DNA from: DATAOG01 sp963757395
Lineage (GTDB): Bacteria; Pseudomonadota; Alphaproteobacteria; Geminicoccales; Geminicoccaceae
Direction: 5' to 3'
NCBI GenBank assembly: GCA_963757395.1
Contig: CAVWRK010000016.1
Coordinates: 310,001-374,000, forward strand
DNA: 64,000 nucleotides
This document shows, piece by piece, positions 8,588 through 17,333 of the stretch. A program made the position numbers and the translations under genes. Position 1 is the first letter of the stretch, and every line of letters starts with the position of its first letter. Below the pieces are notes generated by a model. The model was not told the origin of the DNA. It saw only the letters and a list, made by a program, of their open reading frames with translations, and ran no database searches.

Positions 8588-9343
8588 TCAGGCGTGCGCC
8601 TCGATGTTGATGGTCAAGGTCTTGCGCATCGCGTTGGAGCCATTGCCGGTCATCGGGCGCACCGAGTGCCAGGAATTGAACGTCTTGACGAAGATCACCG
8701 CCTGATTCGGTGTGAAGTCGAAGGTGTCGATGACCTCCATGTCCTCGAACTCGGCCTTGTCGTTCATCCAGTTGAAATTGCGCCGGATGTCCTTGGGCCG
8801 GTTGACGTCGGTGCCGCCGCCGAAGGCGGGGTCCCACTCGCCCTCGCGCATCATCGAGATCACCAGGGTGACGATCTTGTTGCGCTCGTCGGTGTGCGGG
8901 ATCACGTAGCCGCCGGCCGCCGGCAGCATCGAGAACTCGAACCGGGCGGTGAGCCAGGGCGCCCTCTGCCAGAGCCGGCCACGCAGGACGTTCTTGAGCC
9001 GTTTGAGGGCGCGCGCCGCCGGCGAGACCGGTTGGCCGAAGCCGAGATCGACGCACTGCTCCTTCAGCGCCTGCATCACGCCGGTCGCGAAGTCCGCGCT
9101 CTTGATCCAGGCATGAAAGTCACGCCAGACCGGCCGGGCGCGAATGAACTCCCGGTACTTGTCGGCATGGAACTTCTGCGACAGACAATATTTGTGGCCG
9201 ACCTTCGGAATGTGCTGGAACAGCTCGATCGGCGGATAAGCCTCGATCAAGGTGGCGTAGGTGGCCGGGTCCATCAGCGGCTTGGCCAAGCCGATCGGAA
9301 AGGGTTCGTAGCGCAGCTGGAGATGATCGTACGAGAAGTGCAT
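8588..9343 (-). CDS. 2-oxoglutarate/Fe(II)-dependent oxygenase (prolyl-hydroxylase-like)
   Basis: A 251-residue double-stranded beta-helix oxygenase. The iron triad is His150-x-Asp152 (in YVIPHTDERNK) and His226 (in FNSWHSVRP), with Arg240 placed to bind 2-oxoglutarate. I chose ATG 9343 because homology starts there and a GGAG lies about 12 bp upstream; an upstream in-frame start at 9466 adds low-complexity sequence. The predicted reaction is hydroxylation of an unknown acceptor. It is the first gene of a two-gene operon with the sulfotransferase and diverges from the GT8-like genes across a 307-bp gap. Confidence 0.8.
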   Translation of the reverse strand: MHFSYDHLQLRYEPFPIGLAKPLMDPATYATLIEAYPPIELFQHIPKVGHKYCLSQKFHADKYREFIRARPVWRDFHAWIKSADFATGVMQALKEQCVDLGFGQPVSPAARALKRLKNVLRGRLWQRAPWLTARFEFSMLPAAGGYVIPHTDERNKIVTLVISMMREGEWDPAFGGGTDVNRPKDIRRNFNWMNDKAEFEDMEVIDTFDFTPNQAVIFVKTFNSWHSVRPMTGNGSNAMRKTLTINIEAHA

Positions 9344-9650
9344 GCCGGCTCGGTCTCCGGATGGCCTGGGTGCCCGACGCCGTCCGTTGGGTTGCCAGAA
9401 CTCGCAGAATTGCTGGCCGGATCGCGGCTTAGAGGGTCGTCTGTCATATTTGCCCGACCCTGGCAAGCTTCAAGGTTGCAGCGCCGGGCGCGCCGCCCAA
9501 GGCCGCGACCGATCGTCACGATCCCTGGATTGCCTGGTCCGGCATTCGACAATATCGGTTGAAAATCGCCGGGATGGCGCTCGCGGCTTGTGACCAGGAC
9601 CGCCTTTTGCTAAGTAGCCGTCCGGCTGCACTTTGCGGAGGGACCTCGCC
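9344..9650. other. Divergent intergenic region with no gene
   Basis: This 307-bp gap separates the oxygenase/sulfotransferase operon from the glycosyltransferase pair and must carry both promoters. It includes a slightly AT-richer patch near 9547-9565. I could not identify a coding region, a convincing sigma-70 box or a strong repeat. Confidence 0.5.
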
Positions 9651-10550
9651 GTGACGCCTCGGGTGTTCATTCACACCAATCACAAGCAATACGTCGGCGC
9701 CCTGGTCTCGCAGTATTCGTTCGGGCGCAACTCCCGGAATGCCGACAAGTTCGCCGTCGAGATCATTCACACCAAGGACCATCCGTTCCTGTGGGCCAGG
9801 GAAGGGCAGCGGTTCCTGCGCGACGGCCGCCAGGCGGTCTGGCGGATGGAGGATCTGCAGTCGTTCACGCCCTTGCGCTTCATGCCGCCGGAGCTGATGG
9901 GCTATCAGGGCCGCGCGCTGGTGGTCGACCCCGACGTGTTCGCGGTCGCCGACGTGTTCGAGCTGCTGGAGCGCGACATGCAGGGCAGCGCGCTGATGTG
10001 CCGGGCGCGCTCCGGCACCAAGGGTGCCGGGGGCGGGCTCGCCACCAGCGTCATGCTGCTCGACTGCGCCAAGCTCCAGCACTGGCGCGCCGAGCCTGAC
10101 TTCGCTCTGTTGTTCGCCGGCGAGCGCGACTATGCCGACTGGATCACCCTCAGTCTCGAGCCGAAGGGCAGTATCGGCTTGTTCGAGCCGGAGTGGAACG
10201 ACTTCGATCACCTGACGCCGAGCACAAAACTTCTGCACAATACCAAGCGGCAGACCCAACCATGGAAGACCGGCCTGCCGGTCGATTTCACCCCGCCGGA
10301 CAAGCGCTTCAAGGCGATGAGGCCCAAGACCTGGATCAATCCGCTCAAGAAGCTGGCCGGCGGCGGCCCGCCGAGCCAATACGCTCGCCATCCGGACCCC
10401 AGACAGGAACAATTCTTCTTCGGGCTGCTGCACGAATGCCTGCAGCGGGGCATCGTGACCGAAGCCATGCTGCGCGACGAGATGCGGCAGAACCACATCC
10501 GCCACGACGCGCTGGAGCTGGCCGAGCGCACCGCGCCGCTGGCCGCTTGA
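9651..10550 (+). CDS. GT8-like glycosyltransferase, copy 1
   Basis: A 299-residue GT-A-type glycosyltransferase. It opens PRVFIHTNHKQYVGALVSQY and carries a metal/nucleotide-sugar motif DPD (93-95) in RALVVDPDVFAVADVFELL, the GT8 style of DxD. The C-terminal region has RHPDPRQEQFFFGLLHEC. The GTG at 9651 is preferred over the upstream TTG 9633 because GGAGG lies 10 bp ahead of it and the product then aligns end to end with the next gene. The donor sugar is unknown. It belongs to the glycan island and is duplicated immediately downstream. Confidence 0.72.
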   Translation: MTPRVFIHTNHKQYVGALVSQYSFGRNSRNADKFAVEIIHTKDHPFLWAREGQRFLRDGRQAVWRMEDLQSFTPLRFMPPELMGYQGRALVVDPDVFAVADVFELLERDMQGSALMCRARSGTKGAGGGLATSVMLLDCAKLQHWRAEPDFALLFAGERDYADWITLSLEPKGSIGLFEPEWNDFDHLTPSTKLLHNTKRQTQPWKTGLPVDFTPPDKRFKAMRPKTWINPLKKLAGGGPPSQYARHPDPRQEQFFFGLLHECLQRGIVTEAMLRDEMRQNHIRHDALELAERTAPLAA

Positions 10551-10715
10551 GCAGCGGCAGGCGAGGCGCCATATCGAAGGCGACGCGTCGGGCGCCCGGA
10601 CGCCGACCCCGGTGAAGGTCCGGGGCGCGGCTTGCCGGCATCGCGGCCCTATGGTAGCAGCGGCCGGTCGCGGTCGGCGTCCGTCTCGGTCGATGTCTTC
10701 GGGGGAACTCGCCGC

Positions 10716-11621
10716 ATGAAGCCTGCCGTCTTCATCCACACCAACCATCGCCAGTACCTCGGCGCTCTGGTCTCGGCTTACTCGATGCAGCGCTGTTCGC
10801 CCAATGCCGAGCGCTTCGACGTCCGGATCATCGAGCACAAGGACTATCCGTTCTTCGAGCCCTACGAGGGTCAGGAGTACCTGCGCGACGGTGTCCGGCG
10901 CCATTGGCGCAACGACGACTTGCAGTCGTTCACGCCGCTCCGGTTCCTGCCGCCCGCGCTGATGGGCTACCAGGGCCGGGCGGTGGTCATCGACCCGGAC
11001 GTGTTCGCGGTCGGCGACGTGTTCGAGCTGCTGACGCGCGACATGCAAGGCAAGGCGATCCTCTGCCGCACGCGCAGCGGCACCAAGCGCCTCAACGCCG
11101 GCAACTACGCGAGCTCGGTCATGCTGCTCGAGTGCGCGAAGCTCGGCCACTGGCGGGTCGAGGATCAGTTCGCCGAGCTGTTCACGTTCGAGCGCGACTA
11201 TCGCCATTGGATCAACCTTCAGTATGAGCCGCCCGAGAGCATCGGCGCGCTCGAGCCGGAATGGAACGACTTCGACCGGCTGACCGAGCGGACCAAGATG
11301 GTCCACAACACCAAGCGCAAGACCCAGCCCTGGAAGAGCGGCCTGCCGGTCGACTTCATCCCGGCCGAGACCTTCAAGCTGTTCCCGCCGATCGGCTGGC
11401 TGATGCGGGCGCGCCGCCAGCTGTTCGGCGACTACGGCCTGCTCGGCAGCTACCGGCGGCATCCCGATCGCAAGCAGGAGCACCTGTTCTTCGGCCTGCT
11501 GCGCGAGTGCGTCGACAAGGGCATCGTGAGCGCGGATCTGCTACGCGAGGAGATGCGCCGCAACCACGTCCGCCACGACGCCTTCGAGGTGATCGAGCGG
11601 ACCCCGCCGCTGGCGGCCTGA
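10716..11621 (+). CDS. GT8-like glycosyltransferase, copy 2
   Basis: A 301-residue paralogue of the preceding gene. The N-terminal KPAVFIHTNHRQYLGALVSA and the motif DPD at 93-95 fall at the same residue numbers, and both end in a HDA-E-ER-PLAA tail. The ATG at 10716 has a GGGGGA ribosome site. The GTxxG middle differs: copy 1 has GTKGAGGGLATSVM and copy 2 GTKRLNAGNYASSVM, so the acceptors or donors may differ. A 165-bp spacer with its own translation signals separates the two. This is a tandem duplication that has diverged while keeping the core. Confidence 0.72.
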   Translation: MKPAVFIHTNHRQYLGALVSAYSMQRCSPNAERFDVRIIEHKDYPFFEPYEGQEYLRDGVRRHWRNDDLQSFTPLRFLPPALMGYQGRAVVIDPDVFAVGDVFELLTRDMQGKAILCRTRSGTKRLNAGNYASSVMLLECAKLGHWRVEDQFAELFTFERDYRHWINLQYEPPESIGALEPEWNDFDRLTERTKMVHNTKRKTQPWKSGLPVDFIPAETFKLFPPIGWLMRARRQLFGDYGLLGSYRRHPDRKQEHLFFGLLRECVDKGIVSADLLREEMRRNHVRHDAFEVIERTPPLAA

Positions 11622-11634
11622 GCCCGGCCGCGGC

Positions 11635-12471
11635 TCAGATCCGCTTCTCGAGCCAGAGGCTGCTCGCCAGTCCGCCGCCGCCCTGGGGCAGCTCGCCGAG
11701 GATGCCCGTGGCGAGGCGCTCGGGTCGCCGGCTGGCGACGTAGTGGCTGGCAAAGCGGATGCCGTAGCCGCCGCCCCCACCCGGTCCTCCACGACCCGAT
11801 CCTGCCCCCTGGAGCAGGGCTGCCAGCGCCTGCTGCTCGTTGTAGCCGCGCCAGGCCCAGGCCTCGGGGTAGGGGTCGGGCAGGAAGACGTCGTGGACGT
11901 GGACCAGGACGCCCGGCGCGATGGTCGGCAGGATGCGGTTCAAGAGCCAGTCGACGTCGGTGCCGGGCATCAGGATGTGGCTCGAGTCGACGACCAGGAG
12001 ATCGCCTGCGGCCAGCTCCAAAAAGCAGCTCGCGGGCGCCTGCTGCAGCGTGGTCTCGAGCCAGCGCACGTCGAGGCCGCGGAGCGTCGCGCGCGGCGCC
12101 GGATCGATGCAGAGCAACTCCGTGGCGAGGGCGTGATCCGCGACCGCACGGACCAGAAAGCGGGTCGAATGGCCGGAGCCGACCTCGACGATCCGGCGCG
12201 GCCGCGTGGTCGCGACCAGCGCGTAGGCGGCGGCCGCGTCGAGCGTCGGGAACCAGTCCTGATCGAAGCGCGGCGCCGGCGGCGGCCCGCCGAGGCGGCG
12301 TAGCGCGGGTGCCAGAGCGTCGATCGCGGCAAGCACCCGCTCGAAGGCCGGCCAAGCCGCGGCGAATGTCGTCTCGAGCGCCGGATAGGCGCAGGGTTCC
12401 ACCCGGTCGGCATAGCGATGCGGGATGAAGAAGCCCCTCGGCCGGCCGCCGAGCAGCGTCGAAAGCCCCAT
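11635..12471 (-). CDS. Class I SAM methyltransferase (Methyltransf_24/CmcI-like)
   Basis: A 278-residue protein with SAM motif I RRIVEVGSGHSTRFLVRAV, a following acidic strand ELLCIDPAPR, and DLLVVDSSHILMPGTDVDWLL. This VDSSH-type block is typical of methyltransferases found in sugar and antibiotic pathways. There is no signal sequence. The start is set at ATG 12471 (MGLSTLLGG); the upstream extension is Arg-rich and unlikely. It is convergent with GT8-like copy 2, only 13 bp away, and forms the right end of the glycan island. The role is inferred to be methylation of a glycan or its precursor. Confidence 0.72.
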   Translation of the reverse strand: MGLSTLLGGRPRGFFIPHRYADRVEPCAYPALETTFAAAWPAFERVLAAIDALAPALRRLGGPPPAPRFDQDWFPTLDAAAAYALVATTRPRRIVEVGSGHSTRFLVRAVADHALATELLCIDPAPRATLRGLDVRWLETTLQQAPASCFLELAAGDLLVVDSSHILMPGTDVDWLLNRILPTIAPGVLVHVHDVFLPDPYPEAWAWRGYNEQQALAALLQGAGSGRGGPGGGGGYGIRFASHYVASRRPERLATGILGELPQGGGGLASSLWLEKRI

Positions 12472-12563
12472 GACCAGGCGCCGGCGGCGGCCACGCCTGG
12501 CGCTCTGCACTGCCGATCCCGATCGCCCGGCCAACCGCCCTGTGTCCCGCTCAGATGTCGCGC

Positions 12564-13400
12564 TCAGGGGTGGAGGACCAGGCCCTCCTGCGCCACCCGC
12601 GACCCGGGCAGCGCGCGTTCGAGCTGCGCGCCGATCTGGTCGAGGGCGGCATCATCGTGGTCCGGATCGTGGTGGAAGGCGATCAGGCGTCCGGCTCCGG
12701 CCGCCTGGCAAAGGCGCACGCCCTCGTTCCAGGTCGAATGGCCCCAGCCGCGGTAGCTCGGGTACTCCGCCTCGGTGTAGGTGGCGTCGTAGATCACGAT
12801 CTGGCTGCCCTGGATCAGCTCGAGGATGGCCTGGTCGAGCTCGCCCTCGCGGTGCTCGGTGTCGGTGACGTAGCAGATCGCCTTGCCGGCGTGCTCGATC
12901 CGATAGCCGGTGGCGCCGTTGGGGTGATTGAGCGGGGCGGTGCGCAGGACGACCCCCGGCACGACCTCGATCACCATGCCGGCGGCGAAGTCATGAAAGG
13001 CGATGCAGGCGTGCATGATGTCGAGCGGCACCGGGAAGATCGGCGCCCGCATCAGATCCTTGAGCACTGCTTGCAGGGCGCCTTGCTGGCCGCCCAGGTG
13101 GCCGGCCCACAGCTCGAAGTGATTGTTGGACTTGTAGGCGGGGCGGAAGAACGGGAAGCCGATGATGTGATCGATGTGGGTGTGGGTCAGGAAGATGTGC
13201 GCGTCCAAGCCGTCGCGACCGTTCAGGCTGGCGCCGAGGGCGCGCAGCCCGGTGCCGGCGTCGAGGATCAGCCGCCGACCGCCGCACATGACCTCGAGGC
13301 AGGCGGTATTGCCGCCATAGCGGAGCGTGTCCGGGCCCGGGCAAGGCACGGTGCCGCGGACCCCCCAAAAGCGTAGCCAGAACTCCTCGCTCACCGCCAT
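12564..13400 (-). CDS. MBL-fold metallo-hydrolase
   Basis: A 278-residue metallo-beta-lactamase-fold enzyme. The zinc motif is THTHIDH (72-78), with a further Asp in YVTDTEHREGEL and C-terminal FHHDPDHDD. The N-terminal FWGVRGTVPCPGPDTLRYGGN is a familiar opening of RNase Z/phosphodiesterase-like MBL proteins in proteobacteria. The reaction is probably hydrolysis of a phosphodiester or similar bond, but the substrate is unknown. It stands alone between two methyltransferases and the start has only a weak ribosome site. Confidence 0.8.
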   Translation of the reverse strand: MAVSEEFWLRFWGVRGTVPCPGPDTLRYGGNTACLEVMCGGRRLILDAGTGLRALGASLNGRDGLDAHIFLTHTHIDHIIGFPFFRPAYKSNNHFELWAGHLGGQQGALQAVLKDLMRAPIFPVPLDIMHACIAFHDFAAGMVIEVVPGVVLRTAPLNHPNGATGYRIEHAGKAICYVTDTEHREGELDQAILELIQGSQIVIYDATYTEAEYPSYRGWGHSTWNEGVRLCQAAGAGRLIAFHHDPDHDDAALDQIGAQLERALPGSRVAQEGLVLHP

Positions 13401-13503
13401 CGCCGCCTGCCTGGTCCATCAGCAAACAGGAATTTGCAGCCGAGGACAAGAGGTGCAAGAGGATCCGGCGTCGGCTTGCTAACCTCAGGTTTATTGCGCT
13501 GCG

Positions 13504-13998
13504 TTAGCCCAAACGATGTCGGTAGAGAAAATAGCGCTCCCCCGCGATCCCTTCGGGCGGCGGCAGCGGCGCCAGCGCGACCGCTCGCATCGGCTGATCG
13601 GAGATCACCCAGGCGCCAGGCGCGAGCAGGGCCGGCAGAGTTTCCGCGAGCCAGGCCGCGAGCTCGGCGTTTTGCGCCGCATCGCCGGTGCCGATGTCGC
13701 TGTGCGCGAGCGCCGCTGGCGCGCCCAGACGAGCACCGGCCGCCGGCAGGGTTGCCCGGATGTCGCCCAGGATCAGATGCGCGCCATCGGGCATGGACGC
13801 CGCATGCGCCGCCAGCTGCCGCTCGAACACGAAGATTTCCCGCGCGGGCAACAGCTCGCGCAGATGATCATAGGTCCGCCCGTTGCCGAGCCCGAGCTCG
13901 AGCACCGGCCCCGGCAGCTCGGCGACCGCCCGCGCCGCCTGGTTCAGACACGCCCGCTGCGCCTCCAGCCGGCGGATGAAGCTGTCGAGACGGCTCAT
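13504..13998 (-). CDS. Short SAM-dependent methyltransferase (Methyltransf_17-like)
   Basis: A compact 164-residue methyltransferase with SAM motif I PVLELGLGNGRTYDHLREL (31-49), HLILGDIRATLP and LLAPGAWVISDQPM. It lacks a separate substrate domain. Similar stand-alone proteins in alphaproteobacteria are annotated only as S-adenosylmethionine methyltransferases. It is monocistronic as far as can be seen, with an AGGACG-like site just before the ATG. Confidence 0.7.
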   Translation of the reverse strand: MSRLDSFIRRLEAQRACLNQAARAVAELPGPVLELGLGNGRTYDHLRELLPAREIFVFERQLAAHAASMPDGAHLILGDIRATLPAAGARLGAPAALAHSDIGTGDAAQNAELAAWLAETLPALLAPGAWVISDQPMRAVALAPLPPPEGIAGERYFLYRHRLG

Positions 13999-14066
13999 CG
14001 GGCGTCCTCCGCTCGGTGCCGGAACACAAGGTCGGATCGACCGCCGGCCGGCGCGACCGGCCTCCC

Positions 14067-15236
14067 TCAGCCGTCGAGCCTGAGGATCGCAAGAGCGAGC
14101 GCCTTGGCGCGTGGGATCAGGCTGTCGAGGTGGCAGGCCTCGTCGGGGCTGTGGGCTTTTTCGCCGATCGGGCCGATGGCGCAGACGGTGGGCGCGCCGA
14201 GGGCGGCGGTGAAGCCGGAATTGGCCGAGCCGCCGGTGTATTCGCCGCCGACCGTCATGCCGAGCTCGGCCGCGGCCGCGACGTAGTGCTCGAACAGGGC
14301 GCGATTCGCCGAGCTCGGCTCGAATGGCAGGAAGGCCGCTTTCTCGGTCAGGCGCGTGGTCGTGCCGGCGAGGTGGGTGTTCGCAAGGATCGCCTCGATC
14401 GCGGCCTCGGCATCCGCCATCGCCGCCATGGTCTTGAAGCGCACGTCGACCCGGCAGCTGGCAAAGGGGGCGACCGTGTTGACCGACTGGCCGCCGCTGA
14501 TCAGGCCGACGTTCACCGTCGTGCCGGTCGCGTAATCGGTCAGCGCATGGAGTTCCAGAACCTTGCGGCAGAGCTCGTCGATCGCGCTCACGCCCTGGTC
14601 GTGCGAGGAGCCCGAATGGGCGGCCTTGCCGGTCACCTCGACGGTCAGGAACATCGCGCCTTTGCGGCCGGAGACGATGTTGCCGGAGGGGCGTCCGGGC
14701 TCGGCGTTGAAGACCGCGCGCGCACCTTGGGCTGCGGCCTCGATCGTCGGCCGCGAAGCGGGCGAAGCAATCTCCTCGTCCGAGGTCACGAGCATGACCA
14801 GCGGCCGCGCGGCGCCGCCCGCCCGCGCGAACGCTTCGAGCACGAACGCGTTCATCACCAGCCCCGCCTTCATGTCGGCCACGCCCGGACCATAGGCCCG
14901 GCCATCGGCGACCCGGAACGGCCGCTTGGCGACCGTGCCGGTGGGAAAAACCGTGTCGCGATGACCGAGCAGCAGCACATGGGCGTTGCCGGCCGCCGGC
15001 TGCCGCGGCCCGACCATCGCCTTCAGCGAGAGGCTGCCGTCGGCCTGCGCGATCGCCTCGGCGGCGATGCCGCGAGCCTCGAGGTGGCTACGGATGATCT
15101 CGCCGGCCCGCGCCACGCCCGCCGGGTCGAAGGAGCCGGAATCGACGTTCACCAGCTCGCCCAGCAGCCCGACCATCGGCTCGTACTGCCCCTCCAGCCA
15201 GGCGAGCAGCTCCGCCTCGCGCGCGGTGATCGGCAT
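14067..15236 (-). CDS. M20-family metallopeptidase (carboxypeptidase G2-like)
   Basis: A 389-residue zinc peptidase or deacylase. The metal ligands lie in LLLGHRDTVFP (His, Asp) and GPGVADMKAGLVM (bridging Asp), with the catalytic Glu pair in LVTSDEEIASP and a last His in IGEKAHSPDEACHLDSL. The lid/dimerisation insert contains GKAAHSGSSHDQGVSAI. There is no signal peptide, so it is cytoplasmic. Substrates in this group include N-acyl or gamma-glutamyl amino acids. It is divergent from the alpha/beta hydrolase. Possibly part of amino-acid or amide catabolism with the two following genes. Confidence 0.85.
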   Translation of the reverse strand: MPITAREAELLAWLEGQYEPMVGLLGELVNVDSGSFDPAGVARAGEIIRSHLEARGIAAEAIAQADGSLSLKAMVGPRQPAAGNAHVLLLGHRDTVFPTGTVAKRPFRVADGRAYGPGVADMKAGLVMNAFVLEAFARAGGAARPLVMLVTSDEEIASPASRPTIEAAAQGARAVFNAEPGRPSGNIVSGRKGAMFLTVEVTGKAAHSGSSHDQGVSAIDELCRKVLELHALTDYATGTTVNVGLISGGQSVNTVAPFASCRVDVRFKTMAAMADAEAAIEAILANTHLAGTTTRLTEKAAFLPFEPSSANRALFEHYVAAAAELGMTVGGEYTGGSANSGFTAALGAPTVCAIGPIGEKAHSPDEACHLDSLIPRAKALALAILRLDG

Positions 15237-15371
15237 CTCCTCCTCCTTCGGCAGTCACGGTCCGCAGATCGCGGCACCGTAGCCCGTCGGCCCACGGCCG
15301 GCAAACCGCTCGACAGGCGGCCTCGCGAATGCTGTGCTGGGCCGCCCGTGACGAAGGCCGGGGAGACCTCG

Positions 15372-16232
15372 ATGAGCTGGCGCGATCTTGACGCGGGTGC
15401 GCTCGAGCAGGCGTTCAACCCGCGCCGCTCGGTCCCCGATTTCGAAGCCTGCCAGACGGAAAAAGCAGAGCTCAGCGCCGAGGTGCGCGCGCGCCTTGCG
15501 GGCCATGTGGACGTGTCTTATGGCGACAGCGCTCTGCAGAAGGTCGACGTGTTCGCCGCGCCCGCCGGCCGGACGGCGGCGCCGATCCACGTCTTCTTCC
15601 ACGGCGGCTACTGGCGCGCCCAGGACAAGGCGAACTTCGCCTTCGTCGCCGAGCAGCTGGTCAGGGCGGGCATCTGCACGGTGATCGCCAACTACGACCT
15701 CTGCCCGGCGGTGACCCTGGACGGCGTGGTCGCCTCGGCACGCGGCGCGCTCGCCTGGACGTTCCGACATGCGGCCGAGTTCGGCGCCGATCCTGCGCGG
15801 CTCACCATCTCGGGCAGCTCGGCGGGCGCCCATCTGCAGGCGATGGCCCTCGCCCACGACTGGCCGGCCGAGGGACTGCCGGCGGACCTGATCAAAGGCG
15901 CGGTACCGATCAGCGGCATCTTCGACCCGGAGCCCGCGCGCCACATCTCGGTCAACGCCGAGATCGGGCTTACCGAGGCGATCGCGCGGCGCAACAATGC
16001 GCTCATGCGCGAGCCCAAGGTCCGCTGCCCGGTCGCGCTGTTCGTGGGCGGCGACGAGCCCGCCCTCTGGCGCCAGCAGACCGAGCTCTATGCCAGGCAT
16101 CTGAAGCAGCACGGCCTCGATCCGAGCCTGACGGTCGTGCCGGGCGCGCATCACTTCAGCATCCTCGATGCCTACCTCGATCCACAGAGCGCGATCGTCG
16201 GGACGATCGTCGCCATGGCGAGCGGCGAATGA
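15372..16232 (+). CDS. Alpha/beta hydrolase, kynurenine formamidase-like
   Basis: A 286-residue serine hydrolase. It has the oxyanion HGGYW motif (HVFFHGGYWRAQDKANF) characteristic of arylformamidases, the nucleophile elbow SGSSAGAHL, an acidic residue near VGGDE and the catalytic His in VPGAHHFSIL. The ATG at 15372 starts the homologous region. It is the first gene of an operon with the SDR dehydrogenase (22 bp spacing). Kynurenine formamidase activity is possible, but no other tryptophan genes are nearby, so I keep the call at family level. Confidence 0.8.
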   Translation: MSWRDLDAGALEQAFNPRRSVPDFEACQTEKAELSAEVRARLAGHVDVSYGDSALQKVDVFAAPAGRTAAPIHVFFHGGYWRAQDKANFAFVAEQLVRAGICTVIANYDLCPAVTLDGVVASARGALAWTFRHAAEFGADPARLTISGSSAGAHLQAMALAHDWPAEGLPADLIKGAVPISGIFDPEPARHISVNAEIGLTEAIARRNNALMREPKVRCPVALFVGGDEPALWRQQTELYARHLKQHGLDPSLTVVPGAHHFSILDAYLDPQSAIVGTIVAMASGE

Positions 16233-16254
16233 GCCTCATCAAGGAGTGGCGCCG

Positions 16255-17061
16255 ATGACCACCAAACCTCTGCGCGGACGGGCCGCCCTGGTCACGGGCG
16301 GCGCCGCCGGCATCGGCCGCGCGACCGCGGGCGCGCTCGCCGCGGCTGGCGCCGATGTCGGGATCGTCGACCTCGATCCGGCCAAAGCCGGCGAGGTCGC
16401 GCGGGCGCTCGCCGCCGAGCACAGCGTGCAGGTCGCCGTCGCGGCCGGCGACGTCGCCGACGAGGCCGCGGCCAAAGCGGCCCATGCCGAGATCGTCCAG
16501 GCGCTTGGGCCGGTCACGGTGCTGGTCAACAACGCCGGCATCATGGCCCAGGAGGTGCGCCCGTTCCATGAGCAGCCGATCGGGCATTTCGATCGCATGC
16601 TGGCGATCCATCTGCGCGGCAGCGCGCTGTTCAGCGCGCTCGCGGTGCCCGGCATGCGCAAGGCGGGCTTCGGCCGGATCGTCAACCTTTCTTCCGTACT
16701 CGGTCTGGTCGGGCTGCCCTATCGTTTGGGCTACGGCGTCGCCAAGACCGCGATCATCGGCCTGACCCGCGCGCTCGCGCTGGAGAACGCGCGCTTCGGC
16801 ATCACCGTCAACGCGCTCGCGCCCGGCTACATCGCGACCGAGACCAACCTCGAGCGCGCCCGGCTGGGCCTTCTGAACTACGAGCTCTACGCCGAGCGCA
16901 CCCCGGTCGGCCGCTGGGGCCAGCCCGAGGAGATCGCGCGGGTGATCGTGTTTCTGGCGGCCCCGGCCTCGGCGTTCATCACCGGCGCCGTGATCCCGGT
17001 CGACGGCGGCTACACCGCGCGCGGCGACCCGGGCGACGACCTCGGCCCGAGGCCCGCCTGA
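16255..17061 (+). CDS. Short-chain dehydrogenase/reductase
   Basis: A 268-residue classical SDR, NAD(P)-dependent oxidoreductase. The cofactor loop is TGGAAGIG; Asp after the second strand (VDLDPAK) suggests NAD preference. The NNAG motif, catalytic Ser in NLSSVLG and the YxxxK pair in YGVAKTAI are all present, plus the ITGAVIPVDGGY end. The ATG at 16255 has AAGGAG upstream. It is co-directional with and probably coupled to the alpha/beta hydrolase. The substrate is not evident. Confidence 0.87.
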   Translation: MTTKPLRGRAALVTGGAAGIGRATAGALAAAGADVGIVDLDPAKAGEVARALAAEHSVQVAVAAGDVADEAAAKAAHAEIVQALGPVTVLVNNAGIMAQEVRPFHEQPIGHFDRMLAIHLRGSALFSALAVPGMRKAGFGRIVNLSSVLGLVGLPYRLGYGVAKTAIIGLTRALALENARFGITVNALAPGYIATETNLERARLGLLNYELYAERTPVGRWGQPEEIARVIVFLAAPASAFITGAVIPVDGGYTARGDPGDDLGPRPA

Positions 17062-17333
17062 GCCGCGCCTCCTTCAGCCATCGGCTGGGCCACGGAACTC
17101 CTCAAGCCCTCGTCGACGAACTCTACACCGAACCCTATTCGGCGGCGGTCCTGGTGGCGGTCTGAGGTTGCATTCTCAACCTCGGAGTTCGATCCAGCCC
17201 CTCGCAACCTTGCCTTGCGCGACAGAGAGGCTCATGATCGGCTCCAACGAATTGGGCGTTTGAATCGGCATCACAGAGGTCGGTCAGGTGAGCGGCGGTG
17301 CTGTTGCCTGTCCTATTGGGGGAGGTACTGAAG

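Noticed and set aside
10607..10625. CCCCGG/CCGGGG hairpin between the two GT8-like genes as a terminator
   Set aside because: Short stem, no T-run, and such GC repeats are expected by chance at this base composition.
9516..11483. 655-codon minus-strand frame across both GT8-like genes
   Set aside because: A mirror frame typical of high-GC DNA; the plus-strand pair has motifs, ribosome sites and paralogy.
14016..15371. Plus-strand extension of the alpha/beta hydrolase frame
   Set aside because: Lies antisense to the M20 peptidase; the hydrolase homology begins at 15372.
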